This document shows, in pieces, positions 5,262-11,992 of a stretch of DNA of 12,631 nucleotides. The DNA comes from an uncultured Bacteroidia bacterium (GTDB taxonomy: Bacteria; Bacteroidota; Bacteroidia; Bacteroidales; UBA932), in NCBI GenBank assembly GCA_902796455.1, contig CADBPH010000385.1, forward strand, positions 1-12,631, in the 5' to 3' direction. Positions within the stretch are counted from its first letter, which is position 1. Each line of letters begins with the position of its first letter. The notes below the pieces were generated by a model. It had not been told where the DNA came from. It saw only the letters and a list, made by a program, of their open reading frames with translations, and ran no database searches. A program made the translations under genes and the position numbers.

Positions 5262-7472
5262 CTATTTGTGAACGACGCGGTCCTTGAGCTCGGCCAGCTT
5301 GCCGCTGTTCCAGCGATTGGTCGTACCGACGAGATAACCCGTAATACGCTGGAGCGTATCAATGTGGTTTCCGTGGCAATGCGGGCAGACTTCGAGGCCT
5401 TCGGAAGCATCCTCATACCCGCAGTCCAGGCAACGGTTGCGGTTATGGTTGACGCTGCCGTATCCGATGTCGTACTTGTCCATCAGGTCCACGATATTCA
5501 TGATGGCCTCCGGGTTGTGGGTCGCATCCCCGTCGATTTCCACATAGAAAATATGACCGGCATTCTCGTACTTGTGATACGGGCCTTCGATTTTCGCCTT
5601 GTGTTCCGGCGTGCAATGATAATAGACCGGAATGTGGCTGGAATTGGTGTAATAGTCTTTGTCCGTGATGCCGGGCAGGACGCCGAAGGTCTTCCGGTCG
5701 CGTTTGGTGAACTTGCCGGAAAGGCCCTCCGCCGGCGTTGCCAGGAAGGTGAAATTGTGCTGGAAGGTCTCGGCGAAACCATTGATCTTCTCCGCCATGT
5801 GAGAGATAATCCGCAGACCCAGTTCCTGCGCTTCCTCGCTTTCACCGTGATGCTTGCCGATCAGGGCGATCAGGCACTCCGCAAGGCCGATGAATCCGAT
5901 GGAAAGCGTTCCCTGGTTGATCACGGATTCGATGGAATCCTCATCATCCAGTTTTTCACTGCCCAGCCAGAGGCCGCTCATCAGGAGCGGGAACTGCTTC
6001 TTGACAGCAGTCTTCTGGAACTCGAAGCGCTCATTCAACTGCTTGGCGGAAATATCGAGGGCCCAGTCCAGTTTCTGGAAGAATGCCTGGATCCGGCGGT
6101 CTTTGTCTTCCTGCTCCTGCATCGCCTCGATGGCGAGCTTGACAATATTGATCGTCGTGAAACTCAGGTTCCCGCGGCCGATGGAAGTCTTCGGCCCGAA
6201 GCGGTTGCCATACACGCGGGTACGGCATCCCATGGTTGCCACCTCGTGGATATAACGTTTCGGATCGTCGGCCTTCCAGGCATCGTCCTGGTTGAACGAC
6301 GCATCCAGGTTGAGGAAGTTCGGGAAGAACCGCCGGGCACTCACGCGGCAGGCGAACTTGTACAGGTCATAGTTCCGGTCGCCGGGAAGATAGCTGACCC
6401 CGCGTTTCTTTTTCCAGATCTGGATCGGGAAGATGGCCGTAGAGCCGTTGCCGACGCCTTCATAGGTCGTATTGAGCAATTCCCGGATGATGCAGCGTCC
6501 CTCGGCGGAAGTATCCGTACCGTAATTGATGGAGCTGAACACCACCTGGTTGCCGCCGCGGCTGTGGATCGTATTCATGTTGTGCACGAACGCTTCCATC
6601 GCCTGGTGCACCCGGCTGACCGTCTGGTTGATGGCATGCTGGAGCGCCCGCTCCTTCCCCTGCAGCCCGATCAGGTCGTGCTTGAGATAATCGTCGATGA
6701 CCGCTTCTTTCAAGAAGCTGTAATCGGTATTGCAAATGGCACTGACCTTATCCACCTCTTCTTCGAATGTCTTGCGGACAAAAGGCGCCAGATAGAAATC
6801 GAACGCCGGGATTGCCTGCCCGCCATGCATCTCATTCTGAACCGTTTCCATGGAAATACACGCCAGGACGGATGCGGTCTCGATCCGCTTGGCGGGACGG
6901 GATTCGCCATGGCCGGCCTTCATGCCGTGCTCGAGAATCTTGTCCAACGGATGCTGGATGCAGGTCAGGGACTTGGTCGGATAATAATCCTTGTCGTGAA
7001 TATGGATATAGTTCCCGGCTACGGCCTCGCGCACATCCCCGGAAAGAAGGCACTCGTCGACATAGCTCTTGGTCGCCTCGGACGCAAACTTCATCATCAT
7101 GCCCGCCGGCGTATCGGCGTTCATGTTCGCATTCTCGCGGGTGATGTCATTGGCCTGTGCGTCAATGATCGTCTGGAAAATCTCATTGGTCTTCGCCTTA
7201 CGCGCCAGGTTGCGCTGGTTGCGGTAAGCGATATAGCGCTTCGCCACCTCCTTGCGTGGGCTGTTCATCAGTTCATTCTCGACACAGTCCTGGATTTCTT
7301 CCACGCCCATTTCATCCCGGCCGTTCTTCGAAATCGCATCCGCGATCTTGGCCGCGAGGACGATATCCTCACCTTCTTCAGTGACTGCCATAGCCTTAAG
7401 AATAGCGGCTACAATTTTCTGATTGTTGAAATCGACGACTCTGCCGTCCCGTTTGATGACATGCTTGACCAT
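5262..7472 (-). CDS. nrdD: Anaerobic (class III) ribonucleoside-triphosphate reductase
   Basis: A 736-residue glycyl radical enzyme that reduces ribonucleoside triphosphates to deoxyribonucleotides without oxygen, for DNA synthesis. An N-terminal ATP-cone for allosteric control (VIKRDGRVVDFNNQKIVAAI) covers about residues 1-95. Likely active-site cysteines are C171 (LTCIQHP) and C416 (ATMGCRTRV). A zinc site of the CxxC...CxxC kind is formed by C681, C684, C696 and C699. The glycyl radical motif is RITGYLVG, with G712 in the position of the radical glycine, 24 residues from the C-terminus. The gene is complete and followed by its activase. Starting at 7472 keeps the whole ATP-cone. Confidence 0.98.
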   Translation of the reverse strand: MVKHVIKRDGRVVDFNNQKIVAAILKAMAVTEEGEDIVLAAKIADAISKNGRDEMGVEEIQDCVENELMNSPRKEVAKRYIAYRNQRNLARKAKTNEIFQTIIDAQANDITRENANMNADTPAGMMMKFASEATKSYVDECLLSGDVREAVAGNYIHIHDKDYYPTKSLTCIQHPLDKILEHGMKAGHGESRPAKRIETASVLACISMETVQNEMHGGQAIPAFDFYLAPFVRKTFEEEVDKVSAICNTDYSFLKEAVIDDYLKHDLIGLQGKERALQHAINQTVSRVHQAMEAFVHNMNTIHSRGGNQVVFSSINYGTDTSAEGRCIIRELLNTTYEGVGNGSTAIFPIQIWKKKRGVSYLPGDRNYDLYKFACRVSARRFFPNFLNLDASFNQDDAWKADDPKRYIHEVATMGCRTRVYGNRFGPKTSIGRGNLSFTTINIVKLAIEAMQEQEDKDRRIQAFFQKLDWALDISAKQLNERFEFQKTAVKKQFPLLMSGLWLGSEKLDDEDSIESVINQGTLSIGFIGLAECLIALIGKHHGESEEAQELGLRIISHMAEKINGFAETFQHNFTFLATPAEGLSGKFTKRDRKTFGVLPGITDKDYYTNSSHIPVYYHCTPEHKAKIEGPYHKYENAGHIFYVEIDGDATHNPEAIMNIVDLMDKYDIGYGSVNHNRNRCLDCGYEDASEGLEVCPHCHGNHIDTLQRITGYLVGTTNRWNSGKLAELKDRVVHK

Positions 7473-7519
7473 AGTGGTAAAAGGTTATAGGTTCTGCCCG
7501 GAGTGGAGGGGCTGGGTAA

Positions 7520-7527
7520 CAAAGATA
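7520..7527 (-). promoter_or_regulatory. Candidate -7 element for nrdDG (TATCTTTG)
   Basis: TATCTTTG on the minus strand fits TAnnTTTG. Predicted transcription start is near 7513, a leader of about 41 bases before nrdD. No convincing -33 element and no NrdR-box pair is seen. The 214-bp gap between nrdD and the phosphopantetheinyl transferase gene holds this element, a terminator and a second inverted repeat. Confidence 0.5.
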
Positions 7528-7583
7528 GGATTAATATTGCCTATATATCCGGTTTTATCCAAGAAAAGTTATCAACACACACG

Positions 7584-7615
7584 AAAAAATCCTGTTAAGT
7601 CGTTGCCTAACAGGA
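7584..7615 (-). terminator. Intrinsic terminator after the phosphopantetheinyl transferase gene
   Basis: On the minus strand an 8-bp perfect stem TCCTGTTA/TAACAGGA (7608-7615 with 7590-7597) encloses a 10-base loop and is followed by six T residues (complement of 7584-7589). It lies about 70 bases past the stop at 7687 and before the nrdD promoter element, so it separates the two minus-strand units. Confidence 0.75.
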
Positions 7616-7617
7616 CT

Positions 7618-7641
7618 TTCTAATATATAAATAAATTAGAA
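7618..7641. repeat. AT-rich inverted repeat between the transferase gene and nrdD
   Basis: TTCTAAT (7618-7624) and ATTAGAA (7635-7641) are perfect inverted repeats around a 10-base AT spacer. It lies within the transcript end of the upstream gene, directly before the terminator hairpin. It may be a regulator site or simply an extra hairpin; nothing in the sequence decides this. Confidence 0.4.
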
Positions 7642-7686
7642 TTCTTAAAAATTACGAACAAATCTGTTTCGCAAGAGGCCGAGTTA

Positions 7687-8322
7687 TCAACCGACCACCC
7701 AAACCAGCAGATGGCGGTCGAATGTGATGTACTCCAGCTCGAATTCTTCCTCGTATCCGTCCTTGTGGATGAACGTCGCCTCCAATTCTCCCTCGCCCCG
7801 CGGCCGGAAACGTTCTACCTCAATTTGTTCCGCGAAATCAACCTTATAGGCGGAGACGCGTTTGTAGATGGCTTCCTTGGCGCACCAGTAGATGGCCAGC
7901 TGGCGGTTCTTGTTATCCTCGTCGAGATCGTCGATCTCATCCTCGGAGAGCGCCTTTTTCTCCACCGCGGAAAAATCCCGGTCGAGGGACTCGATGTCAA
8001 TGCCGACGTCTTCCTCGTCGTGCAGGATGATGGCCACGTATTTCTCCGTATGGGTGATGCTGATATTCGTGACCATGTTTTCCAGATACGGCTTGCCGTT
8101 GTCGTGATGGCTCAGATAGACCTTCTCGTCAAAGACCTCCCCGAGCAGGGCACGGACAGCCAGGCGCTGCTTGCGCATGGACTCGCTCCGGATATAGGAG
8201 ATTTCTTCCATCTCGTCCGAAGGGGTACTGCTCAGCTCCACCAGTTCCGCTTCTGTCTCGGTAATCTGCCAGACAGCGACCAGCGCGCCATTATCCAATT
8301 TTCTTTTCAGGTAAAGTGCCAT
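7687..8322 (-). CDS. 4'-phosphopantetheinyl transferase, Sfp type
   Basis: A 211-residue member of the Sfp/AcpS/HetI superfamily. These enzymes move the phosphopantetheine arm from coenzyme A to a serine on acyl, aryl or peptidyl carrier proteins. Visible marks in order are NGKPYL (75-80), NISITHTEKYVAI (86-98), the metal-binding VGIDIE (D109, E111) and YWCAKEAIYK (W146, E150, K154). The length suits the small members of the Sfp group. The carrier-protein substrate is unknown because no synthase or carrier gene lies nearby; it may serve primary fatty acid synthesis. A purine-rich stretch with repeated ACGAAG-like units lies just before the ATG. It may share a transcript with the small ORF upstream. 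Confidence 0.93.
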   Translation of the reverse strand: MALYLKRKLDNGALVAVWQITETEAELVELSSTPSDEMEEISYIRSESMRKQRLAVRALLGEVFDEKVYLSHHDNGKPYLENMVTNISITHTEKYVAIILHDEEDVGIDIESLDRDFSAVEKKALSEDEIDDLDEDNKNRQLAIYWCAKEAIYKRVSAYKVDFAEQIEVERFRPRGEGELEATFIHKDGYEEEFELEYITFDRHLLVWVVG

Positions 8323-8348
8323 ATATCTTCGTCTTCGTTTTCGTCGCT

Positions 8349-8561
8349 TCAGGATTCATACAGGCCCGTCGTACCTACATACTTCAGCCCTGTCAGCGCA
8401 GAATATGCGCATACGACAAACCCGCTCCCGGGCTCATCTTCGCACGGGTGCGTGACTATCAGAAAGGATTCTGTGCTGTTTACGGATTCCGGCAACGGGT
8501 CGTCAGAATGCGGACCCGCTTTCACCGATTGGTCTGAGTTGATAGAACTGGGAGGCTCCAT
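8349..8561 (-). CDS. Possible small hypothetical protein upstream of the transferase gene
   Basis: A 70-residue ORF that I do not recognise. The N-terminal half is polar and acidic (rich in S, P, D), and the C-terminal half is more hydrophobic (FLIVTHPCEDEPGSGFVVCA, then YVGTTGLYES). It has no signal peptide or membrane helix. In favour of a real gene: a TATATTTG promoter element lies 21 bases before the ATG, it ends 26 bases before the transferase start, and it occupies most of an otherwise unexplained 239-bp stretch (8323-8561). Against: short, no known family, and codon choice only weakly biased. It could instead be a long leader of the transferase mRNA. Confidence 0.4.
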   Translation of the reverse strand: MEPPSSINSDQSVKAGPHSDDPLPESVNSTESFLIVTHPCEDEPGSGFVVCAYSALTGLKYVGTTGLYES

Positions 8562-8582
8562 ACTTTGCTATAATTCCGAATA

Positions 8583-8590
8583 CAAATATA
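8583..8590 (-). promoter_or_regulatory. Candidate -7 element, minus strand (TATATTTG), for the small ORF / transferase unit
   Basis: A perfect TAnnTTTG match on the minus strand. Predicted start is about 8576, giving a leader of about 15 bases to the small ORF or about 254 bases to the transferase. A TTG lies 16 bases upstream, which is slightly closer than the usual -33 spacing. Confidence 0.5.
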
Positions 8591-8630
8591 ATGTTTTTTT
8601 GAATATCAAGAAAAAATGATGCGAATTTGC

Positions 8631-8638
8631 TATATTTG
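8631..8638 (+). promoter_or_regulatory. Candidate -7 element for mdh (TATATTTG)
   Basis: A perfect TAnnTTTG match on the plus strand, 43 bases before the mdh ATG, for a predicted leader of about 37 bases. It is divergent from an identical element on the other strand 40 bases away. No good -33 match at the usual spacing. Confidence 0.6.
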
Positions 8639-8681
8639 CAGACGCTTGAAAAAACAATTATCAATCATAAACATTTCAATT

Positions 8682-9668
8682 ATGGAATTTCTGACAAATG
8701 AGAAGTTGACCATCGTGGGTGCGGCCGGTATGATCGGCTCCAATATGGCCCAGACGGCCATGATGTTGAAACTGACGCCGAACATCTGCCTGTACGATGT
8801 TTACGAACCCGGACTGAAAGGCGTTGTCGCCGAGATGGCCCATTGCGCATTCGAGGGTGCCTCCATCACCTGGACGACCGATCCGGCTGTCGCATTCAAG
8901 GATGCCAAATATATCATTTCGTCCGGCGGTGCCCCGCGCAAGGCCGGCATGACCCGGGAAGACCTCCTGAAGGGCAACTGCCAAATCGCCGAAGAATTCG
9001 GCAAGAATGTCAAGCAGTACTGCCCTGATGTCAAGCACGTTGTCGTTATCTTCAACCCAGCTGACCTGACCGGTTTGGTCGTTCTCCTCCACTCCGGCCT
9101 GAAACCCGAGCAGGTAACTACCCTGGCCGCGCTCGACTCGACCCGCCTGCAGACCGCGCTCGCCGAAGAATTCGGTGTGCAGCAGTGCAAAGTGACCGGC
9201 TCCTATACGTATGGCGGTCACGGCGAAGCCATGGCAGTCTTTGCTTCCAAGGTCAAGATCGACGGCAAGCCGCTCGCCGAGATGGGCCTGTCCGAGGAGA
9301 AATTCGCCCAGATCAAGCACGATACGATCCAGGGCGGTGCGAAGATCATCGAACTGCGCGGACGGTCCTCCTTCCAGAGCCCGGCTTACAACGCCGTCAA
9401 GATGATCGAGGCGGCCATGGGCGGTGAGAAATTCACCGGGCCGGCTGGAACGTATGTCAATGAAGGCAAGTACCACAATGTCATGATGGCCATGCCGACG
9501 GTCATCGATGCGACCGGTGTCCATTTCTGCGAGCCCGAAGGAACGGCCGAGGAACTGGCCGCCCTCGACGCTTCTTACGAGCACCTCTGCAAGATGCGCG
9601 ACGAAATCGTCACCCTGGGCATCATCCCGCCCGTGGCTGAGTGGAAAACCGTCAACCCGAACCTGTAA
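8682..9668 (+). CDS. mdh: Malate dehydrogenase
   Basis: A 328-residue NAD-dependent dehydrogenase interconverting malate and oxaloacetate in the cytosol. In anaerobic Bacteroidales it belongs to the reductive branch leading to fumarate and succinate. It shows the Rossmann motif GAAGMIG (13-19), substrate-binding arginines R86 and R92 (RKAGMTRED), IFNPADLTG, the catalytic D152 and R155 (DSTR), and H180 (YGGHGE). It closely resembles, from memory, the Bacteroides type that begins MEFLTNEKLTIVGAAGMIGS. The ATG at 8682 is chosen because it matches this N-terminus and follows the promoter element; the longer in-frame ATG at 8616 lies before that element. Its codon use is strongly biased, as in a highly expressed gene. 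Confidence 0.96.
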   Translation: MEFLTNEKLTIVGAAGMIGSNMAQTAMMLKLTPNICLYDVYEPGLKGVVAEMAHCAFEGASITWTTDPAVAFKDAKYIISSGGAPRKAGMTREDLLKGNCQIAEEFGKNVKQYCPDVKHVVVIFNPADLTGLVVLLHSGLKPEQVTTLAALDSTRLQTALAEEFGVQQCKVTGSYTYGGHGEAMAVFASKVKIDGKPLAEMGLSEEKFAQIKHDTIQGGAKIIELRGRSSFQSPAYNAVKMIEAAMGGEKFTGPAGTYVNEGKYHNVMMAMPTVIDATGVHFCEPEGTAEELAALDASYEHLCKMRDEIVTLGIIPPVAEWKTVNPNL

Positions 9669-9715
9669 TCCGGCCTGAGCCGAGCCTTACGGGTCTGTGA
9701 TACCATCCGTTACCG

Positions 9716-9746
9716 GCGCCCGGGGTGACCCGGGCGCTGTTTTTTT
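9716..9746 (+). terminator. Strong intrinsic terminator after mdh
   Basis: A perfect 9-bp stem GCGCCCGGG (9716-9724) / CCCGGGCGC (9729-9737) with a GTGA loop, followed by TGTTTTTTT. It is 48 bases after the mdh stop. Confidence 0.95.
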
Positions 9747-9755
9747 CAGGAAACG

Positions 9756-9786
9756 CTTGGCGTCTTGAAAAAAAACGTTACCTTTG
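9756..9786 (+). promoter_or_regulatory. Promoter of the proline tRNA (CTTG - 19 bp - TACCTTTG)
   Basis: TACCTTTG at 9779-9786 fits the -7 consensus, and CTTG at 9756-9759 is a one-mismatch -33 TTTG element at the standard 19-bp spacing. It is the best two-part promoter match in the window. The tRNA begins 62 bases after the -7 element, so there is a precursor leader of about 55 bases. Confidence 0.7.
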
Positions 9787-9848
9787 CATGCTGATTCAGT
9801 CCGAAGATTGATCAGCCCGCACGCGGGGACACGCCCGGAGCGGTACTT

Positions 9849-9924
9849 CTGGATGTGGCGCAGTTGGTAGCGCACCTGGTTAGGGACCAGGAGGTCGAAG
9901 GTTCAAGTCCTTTCATCCAGACCA
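9849..9924 (+). tRNA. tRNA-Pro, anticodon AGG, CCA encoded
   Basis: A complete cloverleaf. Acceptor stem CTGGATG/CATCCAG, D stem GCGC/GCGC with loop AGTTGGTA, anticodon stem CCTGG/CCAGG with loop TTAGGGA, variable loop AGGTC, T stem GAAGG/CCTTT (one G-U pair) with loop TTCAAGT, then A73 and an encoded CCA. In the seven-base loop U33 is followed by A34-G35-G36, so the anticodon is AGG (codon CCU), with G37. C1-G72 and A73 agree with bacterial proline tRNA identity. An A at position 34 is unusual for a bacterial tRNA-Pro. Confidence 0.95.
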
Positions 9925-9931
9925 CTCAAAT

Positions 9932-9964
9932 AAAAGCACTTACGGAAACGCAGGTGCTTTTTTT
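9932..9964 (+). terminator. Intrinsic terminator after the tRNA
   Basis: Stem AGCACTT (9935-9941) with AGGTGCT (9952-9958), containing one G-U pair and extendable by three A-T pairs, followed by seven T residues up to 9964. It lies only 23 bases before the next coding region. Confidence 0.85.
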
Positions 9965-9987
9965 GGTATTAAAGGCATTTATATAAG

Positions 9988-11970
9988 ATGAAACTGCAAG
10001 CCCCTATCTGTATCGCCTTGTTAGCCCTTCCGCTAATCACCACCTCCTGCGAAAACGGATTAATTGACCTTTCTGCAGGTAACAAAGTCATTGTAGATGA
10101 TTGTGCCATTACGGGAGAGGTCGTGGAGATGACCCCTTATCATATCCTATTCTCAGGCAGTGCCGTCCTGCCGTCCGAAAAAATACACAGCGAGGACCAA
10201 GTATATCCATCAGTCTTTCTATCCGACGACAAAAACGTTTTGGAAAACGCGAGCAACTTGTTTGAAATGAATTATGACAACCTATATGTCAGCTGCATGG
10301 ATGATAATGGTGATCCTATAGATCTCTCCCATAACCGGTCCCGGGTTCTCGCAGCCCGTACTCCAATAGAGAGTCGACCTTCACATAACTTGATTCCAGG
10401 CAAAGAATATTACTGGTGTGTAGCCGTCGTCCACACAAAAGGCAGGGCCGTCGAAACAAAAAAAACCGTTTTCCATCGAGGCGAAATCAAGTCTTTTGTC
10501 TTGAAGGACTTCGAGCCTCTTTTGGTTGATCGGGACCTTGGCCTATCCGTTCAATGGTTTGTACAAAATCGTGGAGCAAACAATGCTTCGGATAAGGGCC
10601 ATTGTTATACATGGGCTAATCAATGGGCTGATAACCCCCCGTTGGACATTGACACCCCTATATACATTTATGATAGATATCGTATTGCACTTCGAAAAAT
10701 GAACGACGATATCTGGCTAACCGGTGCGGGTGAATGTATTTTGCCTTCATACGAAGAAGTTGAAGAACTGGCGCAGAATTGTACATGGGGAATTCAAGAG
10801 ACGGAAGATGGTCCATTGGTCTGCGGTGTCAGTAAAATCAACGGGCATAAGATCTATTTCCCCACCGCTCAAGAAGAGGATATGGCGGCTATCAATTCAG
10901 GACCGCTACATATCTCACATTCCTATTATTGGACATGTACATCGTGCAGTGATGATCCCAGATATGCTTGGGCGTACTATGTCAGTGAGAAGGGGATTAC
11001 TTTTTCCAAAATCAGAAAAGATGCAGCCCTCGCAATACGAAGACTACGGAAAGATCTCCTTCCACCCACACCCACTTGTAAACTCAGTATTCTCAATGTC
11101 GATCAGAACCAAGAAGGCAATGCGGTGCTCAATGCTTTTTGCATCCTTGATAATTTTGAGGGTTATGATGAAATGAAGTACCGTTTTGAAAATCTTAGAG
11201 TAAGAGTTTCTGATCATTTAGAAGAATGGGATGAGGCCCAACGCATTGATGGTGGAATAATTGTCAATGCGGAAGAAGGAAGTGGATATCTCGGTGTCCA
11301 TATGCTGAACACCTATATTTCGCAGCCGTTAGCAGAATATGAGATTCCCATTCCATCGGATTCCGACGCTGCCGGATTTACGTTCTCACAAGTATTCTCC
11401 AATCTTGAGAAAGGGAAGGATTATTACTTCCAAATACTCTGTCACGCCTCTCCAAGTACAGAATTATCCAAGTTAATGTACGTGGAAGAGACGACCTATG
11501 TATCCGTTGTGTATCACTTCGTTACTCCCGAGTCATACGAGGGGCATGATTACGTAGAGATCCAACCTGGAGTCAAGATAGCCGTTTCCAATGTCGGTGC
11601 AGAAACGCCCTGGAATCTTGGGGAGGAATTCGTGGATCCTACATCATCAACACCATGGGGTAATAAGTGGAGAGTCCCCCAGTTTACCGACTATTCCAGT
11701 TTTATCGTAAATAATCATGTTTTTCCCCTTTTTGGCTTCGCTGACGGATTGCCCATTTGTCGGTTTATCAATGGCGAAAACGGGAAAAGTATCGATTTCC
11801 CTTGTACAATCGTCGAGACAGAAGGGAATCTCGTCGGATTCACGTTTCACAATTGGATTATTGATGAAAATGGGACTTTTCAACCATTCTATTATCAAAA
11901 CGCAGGCGTATCTTACCGTGAAAGAGAAAGTGGTCCCCCACATTACCTTCGTCTCGTCTTAAACGAATAG
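9988..11970 (+). CDS. AT-rich surface lipoprotein with duplicated Fn3-like + FISUMP-like modules
   Basis: A 660-residue protein. Its N-terminus is a lipoprotein signal (MKLQAPICIALLALPLITTS before C21), so it should be lipid-anchored to the envelope. Two module types alternate. An Fn3-like beta module at about 25-178 ends in LIPGKEYYWCVAVV and GEIKSF. A FISUMP-like domain spans about 182-355: DLGLSVQW, YTWANQW, LPSYEEVEELAQNCTW, then HSYYWTCTS and a C-terminal IRRLR. A second Fn3-like module at about 365-515 has NLEKGKDYYFQILC and YHFVTP. A second, divergent FISUMP-like domain is at 522-660: VEIQPGVKIAVSNVGAETPW, WGNKWRVPQFTDY, and YLRLVL. Binding partner is unknown. It is far more AT-rich than its neighbours and sits beside a tRNA, which suggests acquisition. 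Domain names are from pattern recall; the FISUMP match is fairly clear, the Fn3 match weaker. There is little room for its own promoter. Confidence 0.88.
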   Translation: MKLQAPICIALLALPLITTSCENGLIDLSAGNKVIVDDCAITGEVVEMTPYHILFSGSAVLPSEKIHSEDQVYPSVFLSDDKNVLENASNLFEMNYDNLYVSCMDDNGDPIDLSHNRSRVLAARTPIESRPSHNLIPGKEYYWCVAVVHTKGRAVETKKTVFHRGEIKSFVLKDFEPLLVDRDLGLSVQWFVQNRGANNASDKGHCYTWANQWADNPPLDIDTPIYIYDRYRIALRKMNDDIWLTGAGECILPSYEEVEELAQNCTWGIQETEDGPLVCGVSKINGHKIYFPTAQEEDMAAINSGPLHISHSYYWTCTSCSDDPRYAWAYYVSEKGITFSKIRKDAALAIRRLRKDLLPPTPTCKLSILNVDQNQEGNAVLNAFCILDNFEGYDEMKYRFENLRVRVSDHLEEWDEAQRIDGGIIVNAEEGSGYLGVHMLNTYISQPLAEYEIPIPSDSDAAGFTFSQVFSNLEKGKDYYFQILCHASPSTELSKLMYVEETTYVSVVYHFVTPESYEGHDYVEIQPGVKIAVSNVGAETPWNLGEEFVDPTSSTPWGNKWRVPQFTDYSSFIVNNHVFPLFGFADGLPICRFINGENGKSIDFPCTIVETEGNLVGFTFHNWIIDENGTFQPFYYQNAGVSYRERESGPPHYLRLVLNE

Positions 11971-11992
11971 TAACGGCAGTCATGCACACGGG

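Noticed and set aside
4998..7490. Plus-strand open frame of 830 codons opposite nrdD and nrdG
   Set aside because: It is antisense to two genes with unmistakable motifs. GC-rich codon choice avoids the codons that would give stops in this antisense frame. Its translation shows no domain.
7555..7577. Two DnaA-box-like 9-mers (TTATCCAAG and TTATCAACA) upstream of nrdD
   Set aside because: Each departs from TTATNCACA by at least one base, and such AT-rich 9-mers are common by chance. Not enough to claim DnaA control or an origin.
7711..8619. Plus-strand open frame of 302 codons opposite the transferase
   Set aside because: The transferase motifs (VGIDIE, KEAIYK) on the minus strand are decisive.
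9849..9987. Site-specific integration (att) at the tRNA 3' end
   Set aside because: No second copy of the tRNA 3' sequence and no integrase were found in the window, so only composition supports acquisition of the lipoprotein gene.
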